A stretch of 64,000 nt of DNA, taken from contig NC_009615.1 of assembly GCF_000012845.1 (NCBI RefSeq), forward strand, positions 2,069,501 through 2,133,500, in the 5' to 3' direction. Made by a program: the position numbers and the translations under genes. Of this stretch, positions 8,972 through 17,818 are shown piece by piece (positions within the stretch are counted from its first letter, which is position 1; the number at the start of each line of letters is the position of its first letter). Source of the DNA: Parabacteroides distasonis ATCC 8503 (GTDB lineage Bacteria > Bacteroidota > Bacteroidia > Bacteroidales > Tannerellaceae). The notes beneath the pieces were generated by a model. That model saw nothing but the letters and a program-made list of their open reading frames with translations. It did no database searches and was not told the DNA's origin.

Positions 8972-10098
8972 ATAGATTGCGGATCGGTGGTAGGGCCTTC
9001 CACGACTAGAAGGCCATTCTCATTGATTCGCATTTTATCGATGAATACGACCCGCTCATCCCCTGTCTTCTGGGTACGCCCGTGGTAAACGCAATACATT
9101 TGTTTTCCGTCCTTCGACCAAGTAACGCTATTATGTCCGGTACCCGTGACGATACCGCCTTTTTCCACGTTCTTCTCCAGCACCGGATTATTAGATGCCT
9201 TCTCAAACGGTCCTAACGGATGTTCGGACACGGCATATCCCACCGCATAATTTGCCCCGCCAAAATAATTAGCGGAATACATCATATAATACAAGCCGTT
9301 GTGACGTAGCATGAAAGAGCCTTCCGTCCAACGACGTCCGACCTCCCCTTTGGTAACCGAGCGACTTTCCCACTCACTTTGCGCATCATCCAATTTTACG
9401 GGTGGACGCAGCAGAAGTACGGGTTCCCCAATTACGTGCGTAAGATCCGGAGCGACCTCCACCCCGTAAATCCAGCTTTCCTCAACGGAGTCGAACATGC
9501 CTTTCTTCTTTGCCTCATCGGCGATCTCGCTTTCTACCGGATGCTTATAGCAACAACGGGAATAATAGAGATAGGTACGGCCATCCTCATCCTCGATCAA
9601 GTTTCCGTCGATTACAGGATATCCCGGATCAAACAAAGGAGCATCGGCCAATTCCTTAAATGGTCCGGTCGGCTTATCCGACACAGCTACGCCGATACGG
9701 AAATTTTCCTCCTCGTTGGTCGGATTCTTCCGCCAATCCGCGCTGAAGAACATATAGAACTTCCCGTCACGCTCGTACACTTCCGGCGCCCAGAAATTAG
9801 CGATTGCCCAAGAATCGGGCGTATTGCCCCGATAAACCTGCCCTTCCGACTTCCAATGGATCAAATCATCGGAAGAATAGGCGCAAAAACCGTCTACAGC
9901 CCCGGCACCGGTACCATACATATAATAACGTCCGTCCGAGGCCAACAATACGTATGGATCGCCAAACTGGACCGACAAAGGATTACTGTACGTTAATTCC
10001 GGCTCTTCCGCAGCAGACTTCTTTCCCGTACAACCCGCATTCAAACACATAAGAACTCCCAGACAAAGGGATATTCCTATTTTCATACCACTTTTCAT
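8965..10098 (-). CDS. Glycoside hydrolase family 43 lipoprotein
   Basis: GH43 enzymes remove arabinose or xylose residues with a five-bladed beta-propeller. The 377-aa protein carries a lipoprotein signal (GVLMCLNAGC), so it is lipid-anchored. Candidate catalytic regions are FGDPYVLLASDGRYYMYGT (about 46-64; the Asp of the usual base position), FWAPEVYERDGKFYMFFSAD, YPVIDGNLIEDEDGRTYLYY and the acid-bearing EGSFMLRHNGLYYMMYSA. Substrate class is not determinable. It is the third gene after radA and an FAD oxidoreductase (5-nt gap), an odd operon partner. A second ATG four codons in is possible. The 3' end overlaps the convergent small gene by 7 bp. Confidence 0.91.
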   Translation of the reverse strand: MKSGMKIGISLCLGVLMCLNAGCTGKKSAAEEPELTYSNPLSVQFGDPYVLLASDGRYYMYGTGAGAVDGFCAYSSDDLIHWKSEGQVYRGNTPDSWAIANFWAPEVYERDGKFYMFFSADWRKNPTNEEENFRIGVAVSDKPTGPFKELADAPLFDPGYPVIDGNLIEDEDGRTYLYYSRCCYKHPVESEIADEAKKKGMFDSVEESWIYGVEVAPDLTHVIGEPVLLLRPPVKLDDAQSEWESRSVTKGEVGRRWTEGSFMLRHNGLYYMMYSANYFGGANYAVGYAVSEHPLGPFEKASNNPVLEKNVEKGGIVTGTGHNSVTWSKDGKQMYCVYHGRTQKTGDERVVFIDKMRINENGLLVVEGPTTDPQSIQ

Positions 10099-10103
10099 TT
10101 TTC

Positions 10104-11708
10104 TTATTTATTGGATTCTAAATTATACACTCCTTCCGCACAACGTTCCCCGTCGATGGCAGCGGATACGATTCCTCCCGCATACCCCGCTCCCTCACCG
10201 CAAGGGAAAAGACCTTTTACCGTGACGTGTTGATAGGTATCCCGATCACGGACGATACGAACCGGAGCGGATGTACGGGTCTCTACGCCGATCATGGTTG
10301 CCTCGTTGGTCAAGAAGCCTCTAGAGACCTTACCGAAATAACGGAAACCTTCCCGCAGGCGACTGGTCACGAATTCCGGCATCCAAAAATGCAACGGAGA
10401 GGCCAGCAGACCCGGCGTATACGAGGAAACCGGTAAATCGAAAGAGTTCTTCTTCCGCATGAAATCATCCATGCGCTGGGCGGGAGCCGTTTGCTTCATG
10501 CCTCCATTCAACCAACAGACCTCTTCCAGACGTTCCTGAAAGGCCATCAACGCTAATGGGGAGTCCGCATCCACCTTCTCGCCATTCCGAAGATAAAGCT
10601 CCTCCTGCCCTACCAGTTCGGAATAATCTTCCGGACGGATCTCTACCACCATCCCTGAGTTAGACCAGCGGGAACCCCGGTTAGAAGGCGACATTCCATT
10701 TACCACGACCTGCTTAGGTCCGCTCGCCGCAGGAACTACGAAACCTCCCGGACACATACAGAAGGAATAGACGCCCCGGTTATTCGCTTGCGTCACAAAA
10801 CTATACTCTGCCGCAGGAAGATATTTCCCACGACCTTCTTTCCGATGATACTGGATTTGGTCGATCAATTCCTGAGGATGTTCCAGACGAACACCGACTG
10901 CGATCCCTTTCGCCTCGATCTGGATCTGGCGTTCGTATAAATAGTTATAGACATCACGGGCGGAATGGCCGGTAGCTAAGATAACAGGCCCGTAAAAGCT
11001 CTTTCCCGTATTCGTCTCGATGCCGATCACCTCGTTCTCTTTCATGATAAAAGCATCCATACGGGTCTCGAAATGTACCTCACCTCCGCATCGCTTGATT
11101 TGCTCCCGGATATTCTCGATCACACGGGGGAGCTTATCGGTTCCGATATGCGGATGGGCATCCGCCAAGATAGAGGGACTTGCCCCAAACTGGCAAAAGA
11201 TATTCAGTATCTTATCTACCGAGCCTCTTTTCTTGCTACGGGTATACAGCTTTCCATCAGAATAAGCGCCGGCACCGCCCTCACCAAAACTATAATTTGA
11301 TTCTCCGTTCACCTTATGCTCACGACTGATCAAGGCGATATCTTTCTTGCGTTCCCGCACGTCCTTACCTCGCTCGACGATGATGGGGCGCAAACCTAAC
11401 TCTATCAAGCGCAAGGCGGCGAACAGACCTCCCGGACCGGCTCCTACGACGATCACAGGTTTCCCTGCCGAGACATCTTTATACTCTATCGATTGATATT
11501 CCGGCTCGCTAGGCATCTCGTTCATGAAAACACGCAGTTTCACGTTGACAAATATCGTTCGCTGGCGTGCGTCTATCGAACGTTTCAATACACGTACGGC
11601 CCGGATATTTTTCGGAGCCTCACCCGTCTCACGGGCTACTACTTGCCTTAGCGATTGCTCATTAACAGCCTCTTCCGGCAATATCCTGAGTTGTAATTCT
11701 TTTATCAT
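10104..11708 (-). CDS. FAD-dependent oxidoreductase (uncharacterised dehydrogenase family)
   Basis: The 534-aa flavoprotein has an N-terminal domain of about 85 residues, then a Rossmann FAD-binding motif VIVVGAGPGGLFAALRL near residue 86. The family-typical GEGGAGAYSDGKLYTR segment (near 160) and a C-terminal FAD-contact GEGAGYAGGIVSAAIDGE follow. This is the widespread bacterial family usually named 'NAD(P)/FAD-dependent oxidoreductase'; its substrate is unknown. It starts 13 nt after radA and ends 5 nt before the GH43 gene, so all three are likely one transcript. Confidence 0.9.
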   Translation of the reverse strand: MIKELQLRILPEEAVNEQSLRQVVARETGEAPKNIRAVRVLKRSIDARQRTIFVNVKLRVFMNEMPSEPEYQSIEYKDVSAGKPVIVVGAGPGGLFAALRLIELGLRPIIVERGKDVRERKKDIALISREHKVNGESNYSFGEGGAGAYSDGKLYTRSKKRGSVDKILNIFCQFGASPSILADAHPHIGTDKLPRVIENIREQIKRCGGEVHFETRMDAFIMKENEVIGIETNTGKSFYGPVILATGHSARDVYNYLYERQIQIEAKGIAVGVRLEHPQELIDQIQYHRKEGRGKYLPAAEYSFVTQANNRGVYSFCMCPGGFVVPAASGPKQVVVNGMSPSNRGSRWSNSGMVVEIRPEDYSELVGQEELYLRNGEKVDADSPLALMAFQERLEEVCWLNGGMKQTAPAQRMDDFMRKKNSFDLPVSSYTPGLLASPLHFWMPEFVTSRLREGFRYFGKVSRGFLTNEATMIGVETRTSAPVRIVRDRDTYQHVTVKGLFPCGEGAGYAGGIVSAAIDGERCAEGVYNLESNK

Positions 11709-11721
11709 TGTTTATTATATA

Positions 11722-13092
11722 TTAACCGAATAGTTGCCGAAAGGCTTCCTCCACTTTCTTTACCTGTACGATTTGAATCTTGCTCTTCGCCGTATCGAAA
11801 CCTTTTAGATTATTATGCGGAATGATAATCCGGGAGAAACCCAGCTTCTCCGCCTCCAAGATACGTTGCTCGATACGGTTGACCGGACGGATCTCTCCGG
11901 ACAAGCCCACCTCGCCAGCCATACAAACACCCGGCTCGATGCTGATATCCAAGCTAGAGGAAAGGATGGAGCTGATTACCGCCAAATCGATAGCCGGATC
12001 ATTCACTTTCAAACCTCCGGCGATATTCAGGAAAACATCTTTCTGGATCAACTTAAAACCCGCCCTTTTCTCCAATACCGCCAATAACATATTCATTCGG
12101 CGTAAATCGAATCCGGTGGCGCTACGTTGCGGCGTACCGTAAACCGCCGAGCTGACCAAGGCTTGCGTCTCGATCAAGAAAGGACGTACCCCCTCGATAG
12201 CGGCGGCGATGGCGACACCGCTCAGTCCCTCATGATTCTGGGTTAATAATAACTCGGATGGATTGCTGACCTCACGAAGCCCGTTCTGGCGCATCTCGTA
12301 AATCCCTAGTTCCGCCGTACTGCCAAAACGGTTCTTGATGCTCCGCAGGATACGATACATATAATGCTGATCGCCCTCAAACTGCAACACCGTATCCACG
12401 ATATGCTCCAATACCTTCGGACCGGCGATACTGCCTTCCTTATTGATATGGCCGATCAATAAGACCGGGACACCGCTTTCCTTGGCGTATTTCAAGATAG
12501 CGGCACTACACTCACGTACTTGGGAAACACTGCCGGGGGAAGATTCCACAACTTCCGTAAAGATGGTTTGTATGGAATCTATGATCATCAAGTCCGGCTG
12601 GATATTGGCCGCTTGCGTAAAAATCTGTTCCAGATGCGTCTCGCATAGGATGAAACAGTTCGGATTATCATGCGATAATCGGTCCGCCCGGAGTTTCAAC
12701 TGGCGACTGCTCTCCTCGCCCGAGACATATAGGGTTTTCAAGCCTGTCAAGCCCAACACGGTTTGCAAGACCAAGGTGGATTTTCCAATTCCCGGCTCTC
12801 CCCCGATCAAGACCAAAGAGCCTTTCACCAAGCCTCCGCCGAGGACCCTATTTAATTCATCATCTTTTAAATCGATACGGGCCTCCTCTTCCGTCGTTAT
12901 ATCACGCAATAACACCGGACGGATCTTATTGCCCTCCATAATACCGGGAACTGGCCGCTTCACGGCAAGCTCCTTTGTTACGATCTCCTCTACATAGGTG
13001 TTCCACTCCCCACAATTCGGGCATTTACCCAGCCATTTCGGGGAATCAGCGCCACAGTTAGAGCAGACATATACGGTTTTTGTTTTCGCCAT
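11722..13092 (-). CDS. radA: DNA repair protein RadA
   Basis: RadA is a RecA-like branch-migration factor in homologous recombination. The 456-aa protein shows the N-terminal C4 zinc finger (CSNCG near residue 10 and CPNCG near 24), Walker A GGEPGIGKST (about 97-106), the RadA signature KNRFGST (about 256-262) and a C-terminal Lon-protease-like domain. A near-consensus promoter box TATCTTTA (minus strand, 13111-13118) lies about 20 nt before the ATG. It heads a three-gene unit with the FAD oxidoreductase and GH43 gene. Confidence 0.97.
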   Translation of the reverse strand: MAKTKTVYVCSNCGADSPKWLGKCPNCGEWNTYVEEIVTKELAVKRPVPGIMEGNKIRPVLLRDITTEEEARIDLKDDELNRVLGGGLVKGSLVLIGGEPGIGKSTLVLQTVLGLTGLKTLYVSGEESSRQLKLRADRLSHDNPNCFILCETHLEQIFTQAANIQPDLMIIDSIQTIFTEVVESSPGSVSQVRECSAAILKYAKESGVPVLLIGHINKEGSIAGPKVLEHIVDTVLQFEGDQHYMYRILRSIKNRFGSTAELGIYEMRQNGLREVSNPSELLLTQNHEGLSGVAIAAAIEGVRPFLIETQALVSSAVYGTPQRSATGFDLRRMNMLLAVLEKRAGFKLIQKDVFLNIAGGLKVNDPAIDLAVISSILSSSLDISIEPGVCMAGEVGLSGEIRPVNRIEQRILEAEKLGFSRIIIPHNNLKGFDTAKSKIQIVQVKKVEEAFRQLFG

Positions 13093-13125
13093 TCTATCTT
13101 GAATTTGGCGTAAAGATACAAAAAA

Positions 13126-14142
13126 CTACTTTTCCCCTACTACAACGATCTTCTTTCCGATACCGCAGCCCTTCTTAATTTCCGGGCTACCTTTCTCCTT
13201 ATACAAGAATCCGCGGAACATACCGCCACTGTTATAAGGCATGGCGATATTTCCTAGTTTATCCACGGCGATCAAGCCGCCGTTGCCGGCGTTCGTATTC
13301 AATTCCGTATGGATGATATAATCTGCCGCTTTCTCTACGCTTTCCTTAAGGTATTTATAGCGGGCACACACATCGAACGCTACCGCATGACGGATAAAAT
13401 ACTCGCCATGCCCCGTACAGGAGACGGCGCAACTGTTATTATCCGCATACGTTCCCGCCCCGATCACGGGCGAATCACCGATACGCCCCCAACGTTTCTT
13501 GAACATACCGCCGGTACTGGTCCCGGCCGTTAAGTTTCCTTGCTTATCCAGAACGACACAGCCTACCGTACCGTTCTTCTTACTTTCTTGCTTTAACTTC
13601 TCGATCCACTCCATCGTCTTGGGCGTAGCGAAATACATATTGTCTTCTACCATTTCCAAGCCTTGTTCCTTGGCGAACTCCTCAGCACCGGCTCCGCTCA
13701 GCATGACATGCGGAGATTTTGTCTTTACGGCATAGGCGGCATTGATCGGATGCTTCACGTGTTTTAAGCCAGCTACAGCGCCTGCGCTTAAATCCTTGCC
13801 TTCCATGATGGAAGCGTCCAACTCAAAAGTTCCCTCCGCCGTACAGGTAGCACCAATTCCGGCGTTAAACAACGGATTTCCCTCGAAGTAATTGATTACG
13901 GCCATCACCGCTTCCGGCCCCTCGCCTCCCGCAGAAAGGACCTTATCTCCAATCATTAAAGCGGAGTCCAATGCGGCGTAATATTGAGCCGACTTAACCG
14001 GATCTTCCTCCAATCCGGCCATCGCCCCCGCACCACCATGTACCACGATTACATACTCCCGGTCTTGCGCAAAAGCAATGGATGACACCATCAAAGCCGT
14101 CAAGGCTATCATTTGTTTTAACATGCTATTATATTTAATCAT
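13126..14142 (-). CDS. Exported isoaspartyl peptidase / plant-type L-asparaginase
   Basis: This is an N-terminal-nucleophile hydrolase of the Thr-dependent asparaginase family (peptidase family T2), which splits isoaspartyl dipeptides or asparagine after self-cleavage. The hallmark GTVGCVVLD holds the nucleophilic Thr that becomes the new N terminus. Substrate-site stretches are GNLTAGTSTGGMFKKRWGRIGD and VSCTGHGEYFIR. A signal peptide (MIALTALMVSSIAFAQ) indicates periplasmic location. Length (338 aa) is normal. The second ATG at 14124 is an equally plausible start and gives a more typical signal peptide. Confidence 0.92.
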   Translation of the reverse strand: MIKYNSMLKQMIALTALMVSSIAFAQDREYVIVVHGGAGAMAGLEEDPVKSAQYYAALDSALMIGDKVLSAGGEGPEAVMAVINYFEGNPLFNAGIGATCTAEGTFELDASIMEGKDLSAGAVAGLKHVKHPINAAYAVKTKSPHVMLSGAGAEEFAKEQGLEMVEDNMYFATPKTMEWIEKLKQESKKNGTVGCVVLDKQGNLTAGTSTGGMFKKRWGRIGDSPVIGAGTYADNNSCAVSCTGHGEYFIRHAVAFDVCARYKYLKESVEKAADYIIHTELNTNAGNGGLIAVDKLGNIAMPYNSGGMFRGFLYKEKGSPEIKKGCGIGKKIVVVGEK

Positions 14143-14257
14143 TTATACAATGTTCAAAAATAGAACAAATATCTGAATTATCTTAGAGACATAGACTTAT
14201 TTCCCGATTTTTATCCGTACATTTACCTCGAACGGTAATCTCTTAAATAATAACATT

Positions 14258-14392
14258 ATGGAAGAATACATCGATTCTATCATAAGAGTGGGAAAGATAT
14301 TGATCGGAAGCATAATGGTCGTGTTCGTACTCTGGTACATCGTAAAGGATATTGTCAAGGCTTATGGGAAAGATTCGCATGAGCCGGATTAA
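14258..14392 (+). CDS. Putative 44-aa single-pass membrane protein
   Basis: The ORF starts MEEYIDSIIRVGKI and has one hydrophobic segment (residues about 14-32, ILIGSIMVVFVLWYIV), then a charged tail ending in EPD. It lies alone in the 310-bp gap between two minus-strand genes, on the opposite strand, and its stop abuts the terminator hairpin at 14397-14425. I recognise no family. The clean membrane-helix pattern and position before a terminator support a real small gene, but coding is unproven. Confidence 0.5.
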   Translation: MEEYIDSIIRVGKILIGSIMVVFVLWYIVKDIVKAYGKDSHEPD

Positions 14393-14396
14393 AAAA

Positions 14397-14425
14397 AGTG
14401 CCGTGGCGATATGACCACGGCACTT
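14397..14425. terminator. Bidirectional terminator hairpin
   Basis: AAGTGCCGTGG pairs perfectly with CCACGGCACTT around an 7-nt loop. On the minus strand it is followed by a T7 run, so it should end the GH92 transcript. On the plus strand it closes the 44-aa ORF. Confidence 0.85.
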
Positions 14426-14452
14426 CTCTTCATTATATCATAGAGAGCTATT

Positions 14453-16672
14453 TCATTCGTTCGTATACCATACCGGTCCCGGCTGGCTGCCCATGACGAA
14501 CTCCAATGTCGCCCCGCTCATGATTTGCTCGTGGGTGATATAACTCTTATCATAAGGTTGTCCGTTCAGCTTCACGGATTGGATATAAATATTCTCCGCA
14601 GAGACCTCGGGAGCCAAAACCGTAAAGGTCTTGCCATTACCTACATGCATCTTCACTTCCGGGAACAACGGGGAGCCGATCTCATATTGGCCACTGATCG
14701 GATCAACCGGGTAGAATCCCATGGCGCTAAACACAAACCAAGCGGACATCTGCCCACAGTCCTCATTACCACAAATACCGTCCGGGGCATTCAGATACAA
14801 ATCATGTAATACCTGAGCCACGTATTTCTGGGTCTTCCAAGGCTGGCCGACCTTATTATATAAGTAGATCACATGATGGCTCGGCTCATTTCCATGCGCA
14901 TATTGACCAATCATGCCTGTACTAAAGATAGGCAATTCCTCATCCGATTTGGGGACATAGGTAAACATACTATCCAATTTCTCGGCGAAACGTTCCTTAC
15001 TTCCTACCAATCCGATCAAACCGTCCAGATCTTGCGGCACGGACCAGAAATATTGCCAACCATTGCTCTCGCAAATATCTTCCGTATAATCATCGGGGCT
15101 GAAATTAGCGGCAAAGTTTCCTTTCTCATCACGAGGCTGCATAAAGGAAGTTGCCGGATTGTACACATTATGATAATTCTGTGAACGTTTAAAGAATTCG
15201 TCGGCGATCTCTTTCTTACCCATCTTCTCAGCCATCTTAGCGATGCAATAATCATCGTAGGCATACTCCAAGGTCTTCGATAAAGACCAGTTCTCCCATT
15301 TTTTCGGATCGCTATAAGCCGGTACGTAGCCCAACTTCTTATAATCGCCGATACCCCGATAGTCATCCCGGTTGGCTGTCGCTATACAAGCCTCCAGCGC
15401 TTTCTCGGCATTGAAATCACCGATACCTTTCAGATAAGCGTCTACGATAACGGGCACCGCATGATAACCGATCATCATATTCGTTTCCCAGCCATAAAGG
15501 TTCCATAAAGGCAAAGCCCCGTTCTGCTCATAGAACTTCAAGAAACCCTTGATCATATCATTCGCCCGTTCCGGCTCCGTATACGTAAACAACGGATGGG
15601 AGGCACGGTAGGTATCCCATAAAGAGAAAGTAGAGTAATTCGTCCATCCGTCCGCTTTATGGATTTGCTGATCCGGGCCGTAATAAGAACCATCCACGTC
15701 GCTATAGATCGTCGGGGCGATCATGGAATGATACAAGGCCGTATAGAATTTCACCATATCGTCTGTATTCCGGCTCTTCACCTCAATCTTGGAAAGCTGT
15801 CGGTTCCAATTCGCACTAGCCTGCGCTTGATAGTAATCGAAATCATCCTTCGGGGCTTCCGCACGCAAATTCTTTCCCGCTCCCTCCATGCTGACGCCAG
15901 AGATTCCGGTCGTGACAAGGATTTCCTCATCCTTCTTCGTATTGAAATCGAAACGGGCCACATAGGCCGTACCGATCCAACCTTTTTCCTTGGTCACGAT
16001 AGAAGTCGTATCCATATGACAAGCCACGAAAGGCTTAGAGAAACGGGTCTCGAAATAAACATGCTGCAAGGGAGACCAGCCTTGGGATAGGCGGTATCCA
16101 CGAATCGTCGTAGAGTCTACCACCTCGATCTTGGAATCCAAGGTAAAGTCCCAATTCATCGCCTTCTTCAAGTTCAAGAATACCGAAGCCTCGGCCTCCG
16201 GGAAGGTATACCGCTGGATACCGCAACGCTCGGTAGCCGTAAGCTCCACGTTAATGTTATAATCCTTCAGCAATACCCGGTAATATCCTGCGGAAGCCGC
16301 CTCGTCATTATGCGAGAACGTGGAATAGATTCCTAACGGCGCCGGGGCCTCTTTATAAGGACGGGTCACGGGCATAAAAGAGATATCGTATAAATCGCCT
16401 GCCCCCGTACCGGAAAGGTGCGTATGGCTAAAGCCGGCGATCGTCGTATCCGGATAGAAATACCCCGAGATGCGATCCCAACCCGGCAAACCGTTATCCG
16501 GGCTCAATTGTACCATACCAAAAGGAACTTGGGCTCCCGGGTAGGTATTGCCGGTAAAATCCGTACCGATCATGGGGTTCACATACTGCGAGTAATCCGC
16601 CTCCTGTTTCTTTTCAGGCGTGCAGGCCACGAGTGCCAGCAAAGAGACCGCCAATATAGACATGTGCTTCAT
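14453..16672 (-). CDS. GH92 alpha-mannosidase lipoprotein
   Basis: GH92 enzymes are calcium-dependent exo-alpha-mannosidases that trim N-glycans and mannans. The protein (about 739 aa) has a lipobox (LLALVAC). It contains the family N-terminal motif VNPMIGTDFTGNTYPGA, followed by PFGMVQLSPDNG and GFSHTHLSGTGAGDL. C-terminal hallmarks are GNEDCGQMSAWFVFSAMGFYP and the QYEIGSPLFPEV stretch. I place the start at 16672 (MKHMSIL). A longer ORF back to 16759 would begin upstream of the promoter box TATGTTTG (minus strand, 16699-16706). It is likely monocistronic. Confidence 0.93.
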   Translation of the reverse strand: MKHMSILAVSLLALVACTPEKKQEADYSQYVNPMIGTDFTGNTYPGAQVPFGMVQLSPDNGLPGWDRISGYFYPDTTIAGFSHTHLSGTGAGDLYDISFMPVTRPYKEAPAPLGIYSTFSHNDEAASAGYYRVLLKDYNINVELTATERCGIQRYTFPEAEASVFLNLKKAMNWDFTLDSKIEVVDSTTIRGYRLSQGWSPLQHVYFETRFSKPFVACHMDTTSIVTKEKGWIGTAYVARFDFNTKKDEEILVTTGISGVSMEGAGKNLRAEAPKDDFDYYQAQASANWNRQLSKIEVKSRNTDDMVKFYTALYHSMIAPTIYSDVDGSYYGPDQQIHKADGWTNYSTFSLWDTYRASHPLFTYTEPERANDMIKGFLKFYEQNGALPLWNLYGWETNMMIGYHAVPVIVDAYLKGIGDFNAEKALEACIATANRDDYRGIGDYKKLGYVPAYSDPKKWENWSLSKTLEYAYDDYCIAKMAEKMGKKEIADEFFKRSQNYHNVYNPATSFMQPRDEKGNFAANFSPDDYTEDICESNGWQYFWSVPQDLDGLIGLVGSKERFAEKLDSMFTYVPKSDEELPIFSTGMIGQYAHGNEPSHHVIYLYNKVGQPWKTQKYVAQVLHDLYLNAPDGICGNEDCGQMSAWFVFSAMGFYPVDPISGQYEIGSPLFPEVKMHVGNGKTFTVLAPEVSAENIYIQSVKLNGQPYDKSYITHEQIMSGATLEFVMGSQPGPVWYTNE

Positions 16673-16698
16673 GTTATGCAATTCGTTTTGAGTTTGAG

Positions 16699-16706
16699 CA
16701 AACATA
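16699..16706 (-). promoter_or_regulatory. Promoter -7 box of the GH92 gene
   Basis: TATGTTTG on the minus strand matches the Bacteroidetes -7 consensus TAnnTTTG. It predicts transcription from about 16691, just upstream of the lipoprotein start at 16672, which decides between the two candidate starts. Confidence 0.6.
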
Positions 16707-16752
16707 CATAAATTATTTCGAAAGAGAAACAGTTTACGGGGAAAACTTTCTA

Positions 16753-16840
16753 TTTTCATCGGGGTGAAAATCTTTTTTCATTATGATGAGAATCTATTTT
16801 CATCAAGGAGAAAATCTTTTTTCATCAAGACGAGAATTCG
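16753..16840. repeat. Array F: four 22-bp units between divergent promoters
   Basis: TTTTCAT recurs at exactly 22-bp steps (16753, 16775, 16797, 16819), each followed by a variable GA-rich half and AATCT-type spacer. The array lies between the GH92 promoter box (16699-16706) and the arginase-family promoter box (16852-16859). It differs from the other arrays in the window, which lie behind genes. Repeats at two helical turns could be binding sites for a protein, but no regulator gene is adjacent. Confidence 0.75.
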
Positions 16841-16851
16841 GTGGAATCCTT

Positions 16852-16859
16852 TAACTTTG
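16852..16859 (+). promoter_or_regulatory. Promoter -7 box of the arginase-family gene
   Basis: TAACTTTG matches TAnnTTTG. It predicts a transcript start near 16866, leaving about 12 nt before the ATG at 16878. This rules against the in-frame ATG at 16764, whose extra residues are translated repeat DNA. Confidence 0.65.
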
Positions 16860-16877
16860 TACAAAAACTACGATAAC

Positions 16878-17750
16878 ATGGAAGATAAAACATCGACACT
16901 TCGTTTGATCTATCCCCAATGGCAAGGTGGGATCGTGAATCATTGGATGCCCGACCTTCCTGCGGACGACGCTTCCAGAGGGTATTACCTAGGAGCTCAA
17001 TTACTCAATATCCTCGCTCCCCCAAGTCCCCAGAAAACCGTGGAAGTACCCATCTCACTAGATATAAACGATAGAGAAACGGATCTAGGGATCAGCGCCC
17101 GCAAGGTTATTCTGAAACAAACAAAAGCAGCCCTCGAATTACTGCACGAAAACGCTCCAGAAAAGATTATCACCTTAGGGGGCGAATGTTCGGTAAGTGT
17201 CGTACCCTTCACCTATCTGGCTGCTAAATATCCGGATGATATAGCCATTGTCTGGATAGACGCACATCCGGATATAAACTTGCCGTATGACGAGTATAAG
17301 GGATATCATGCGATGGCCCTTACGGCCTGTCTAGGGATGGGTGATGAAGAGATTCTTCAATTATTACCGGGAATGTTCAAGGTCTCGAATACCTTAATCG
17401 TAGGTTTACGCTCGTGGGATGAGGGCATGAAAGAACGGCAGAAGAACTTAGGTATAAAAGGTTTATCACCAGAGGAGGTGGCGAAGGATAGTTCCTCCAT
17501 CCTCAAGTGGTTAAAAGGGACGGGCGCATCCAAAGTTGTCGTTCACTTCGATATGGACGTAATCGATCCGGCGGATATGATAGCGGGAGTCGGCGTAGAG
17601 CCTAACGGGATGAAAATAGACGAGGTCGTACGTGTTATCAACAATATAGCATCCAAGTATGATCTGGTAGGTCTTACGGTAGCCGAGCCGATGCCTCGTA
17701 TAGCCATCAAGCTAAGGAATATGCTGGACCGGTTACCTTTATTGAAATAA
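16878..17750 (+). CDS. Arginase/agmatinase/formimidoylglutamase-family protein
   Basis: The 290-aa ureohydrolase-fold protein has the family metal sites IDAHPDIN and HFDMDVIDP. The first metal motif, normally GGDHS, reads GGECS, so the usual His ligand is Cys. Candidate activities are arginase, agmatinase or formimidoylglutamase; no hut or arginine genes are nearby to decide, and activity with the altered site is uncertain. The start at 16878 is chosen from the promoter at 16852-16859. A terminator follows the stop immediately. Confidence 0.85.
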   Translation: MEDKTSTLRLIYPQWQGGIVNHWMPDLPADDASRGYYLGAQLLNILAPPSPQKTVEVPISLDINDRETDLGISARKVILKQTKAALELLHENAPEKIITLGGECSVSVVPFTYLAAKYPDDIAIVWIDAHPDINLPYDEYKGYHAMALTACLGMGDEEILQLLPGMFKVSNTLIVGLRSWDEGMKERQKNLGIKGLSPEEVAKDSSSILKWLKGTGASKVVVHFDMDVIDPADMIAGVGVEPNGMKIDEVVRVINNIASKYDLVGLTVAEPMPRIAIKLRNMLDRLPLLK

Positions 17751-17752
17751 TA

Positions 17753-17792
17753 AAAAAAGACGTAGCCCTTAAACAGAGTTACGTCTTTTTTA
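17753..17792. terminator. Bidirectional terminator between arginase-family gene and tatC
   Basis: AAAAAGACGTA pairs with TACGTCTTTTT; A- and T-runs flank the hairpin on both strands, so it can end transcription from both convergent genes. Confidence 0.85.
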
Positions 17793-17818
17793 TATTACAT
17801 TATTATAACTTTCGGGAT

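Noticed and set aside
16764..16877. N-terminal extension of the arginase-family protein
   Set aside because: It translates array F, lies upstream of the promoter at 16852-16859 and gives an implausible Phe/Lys/Arg-rich sequence.
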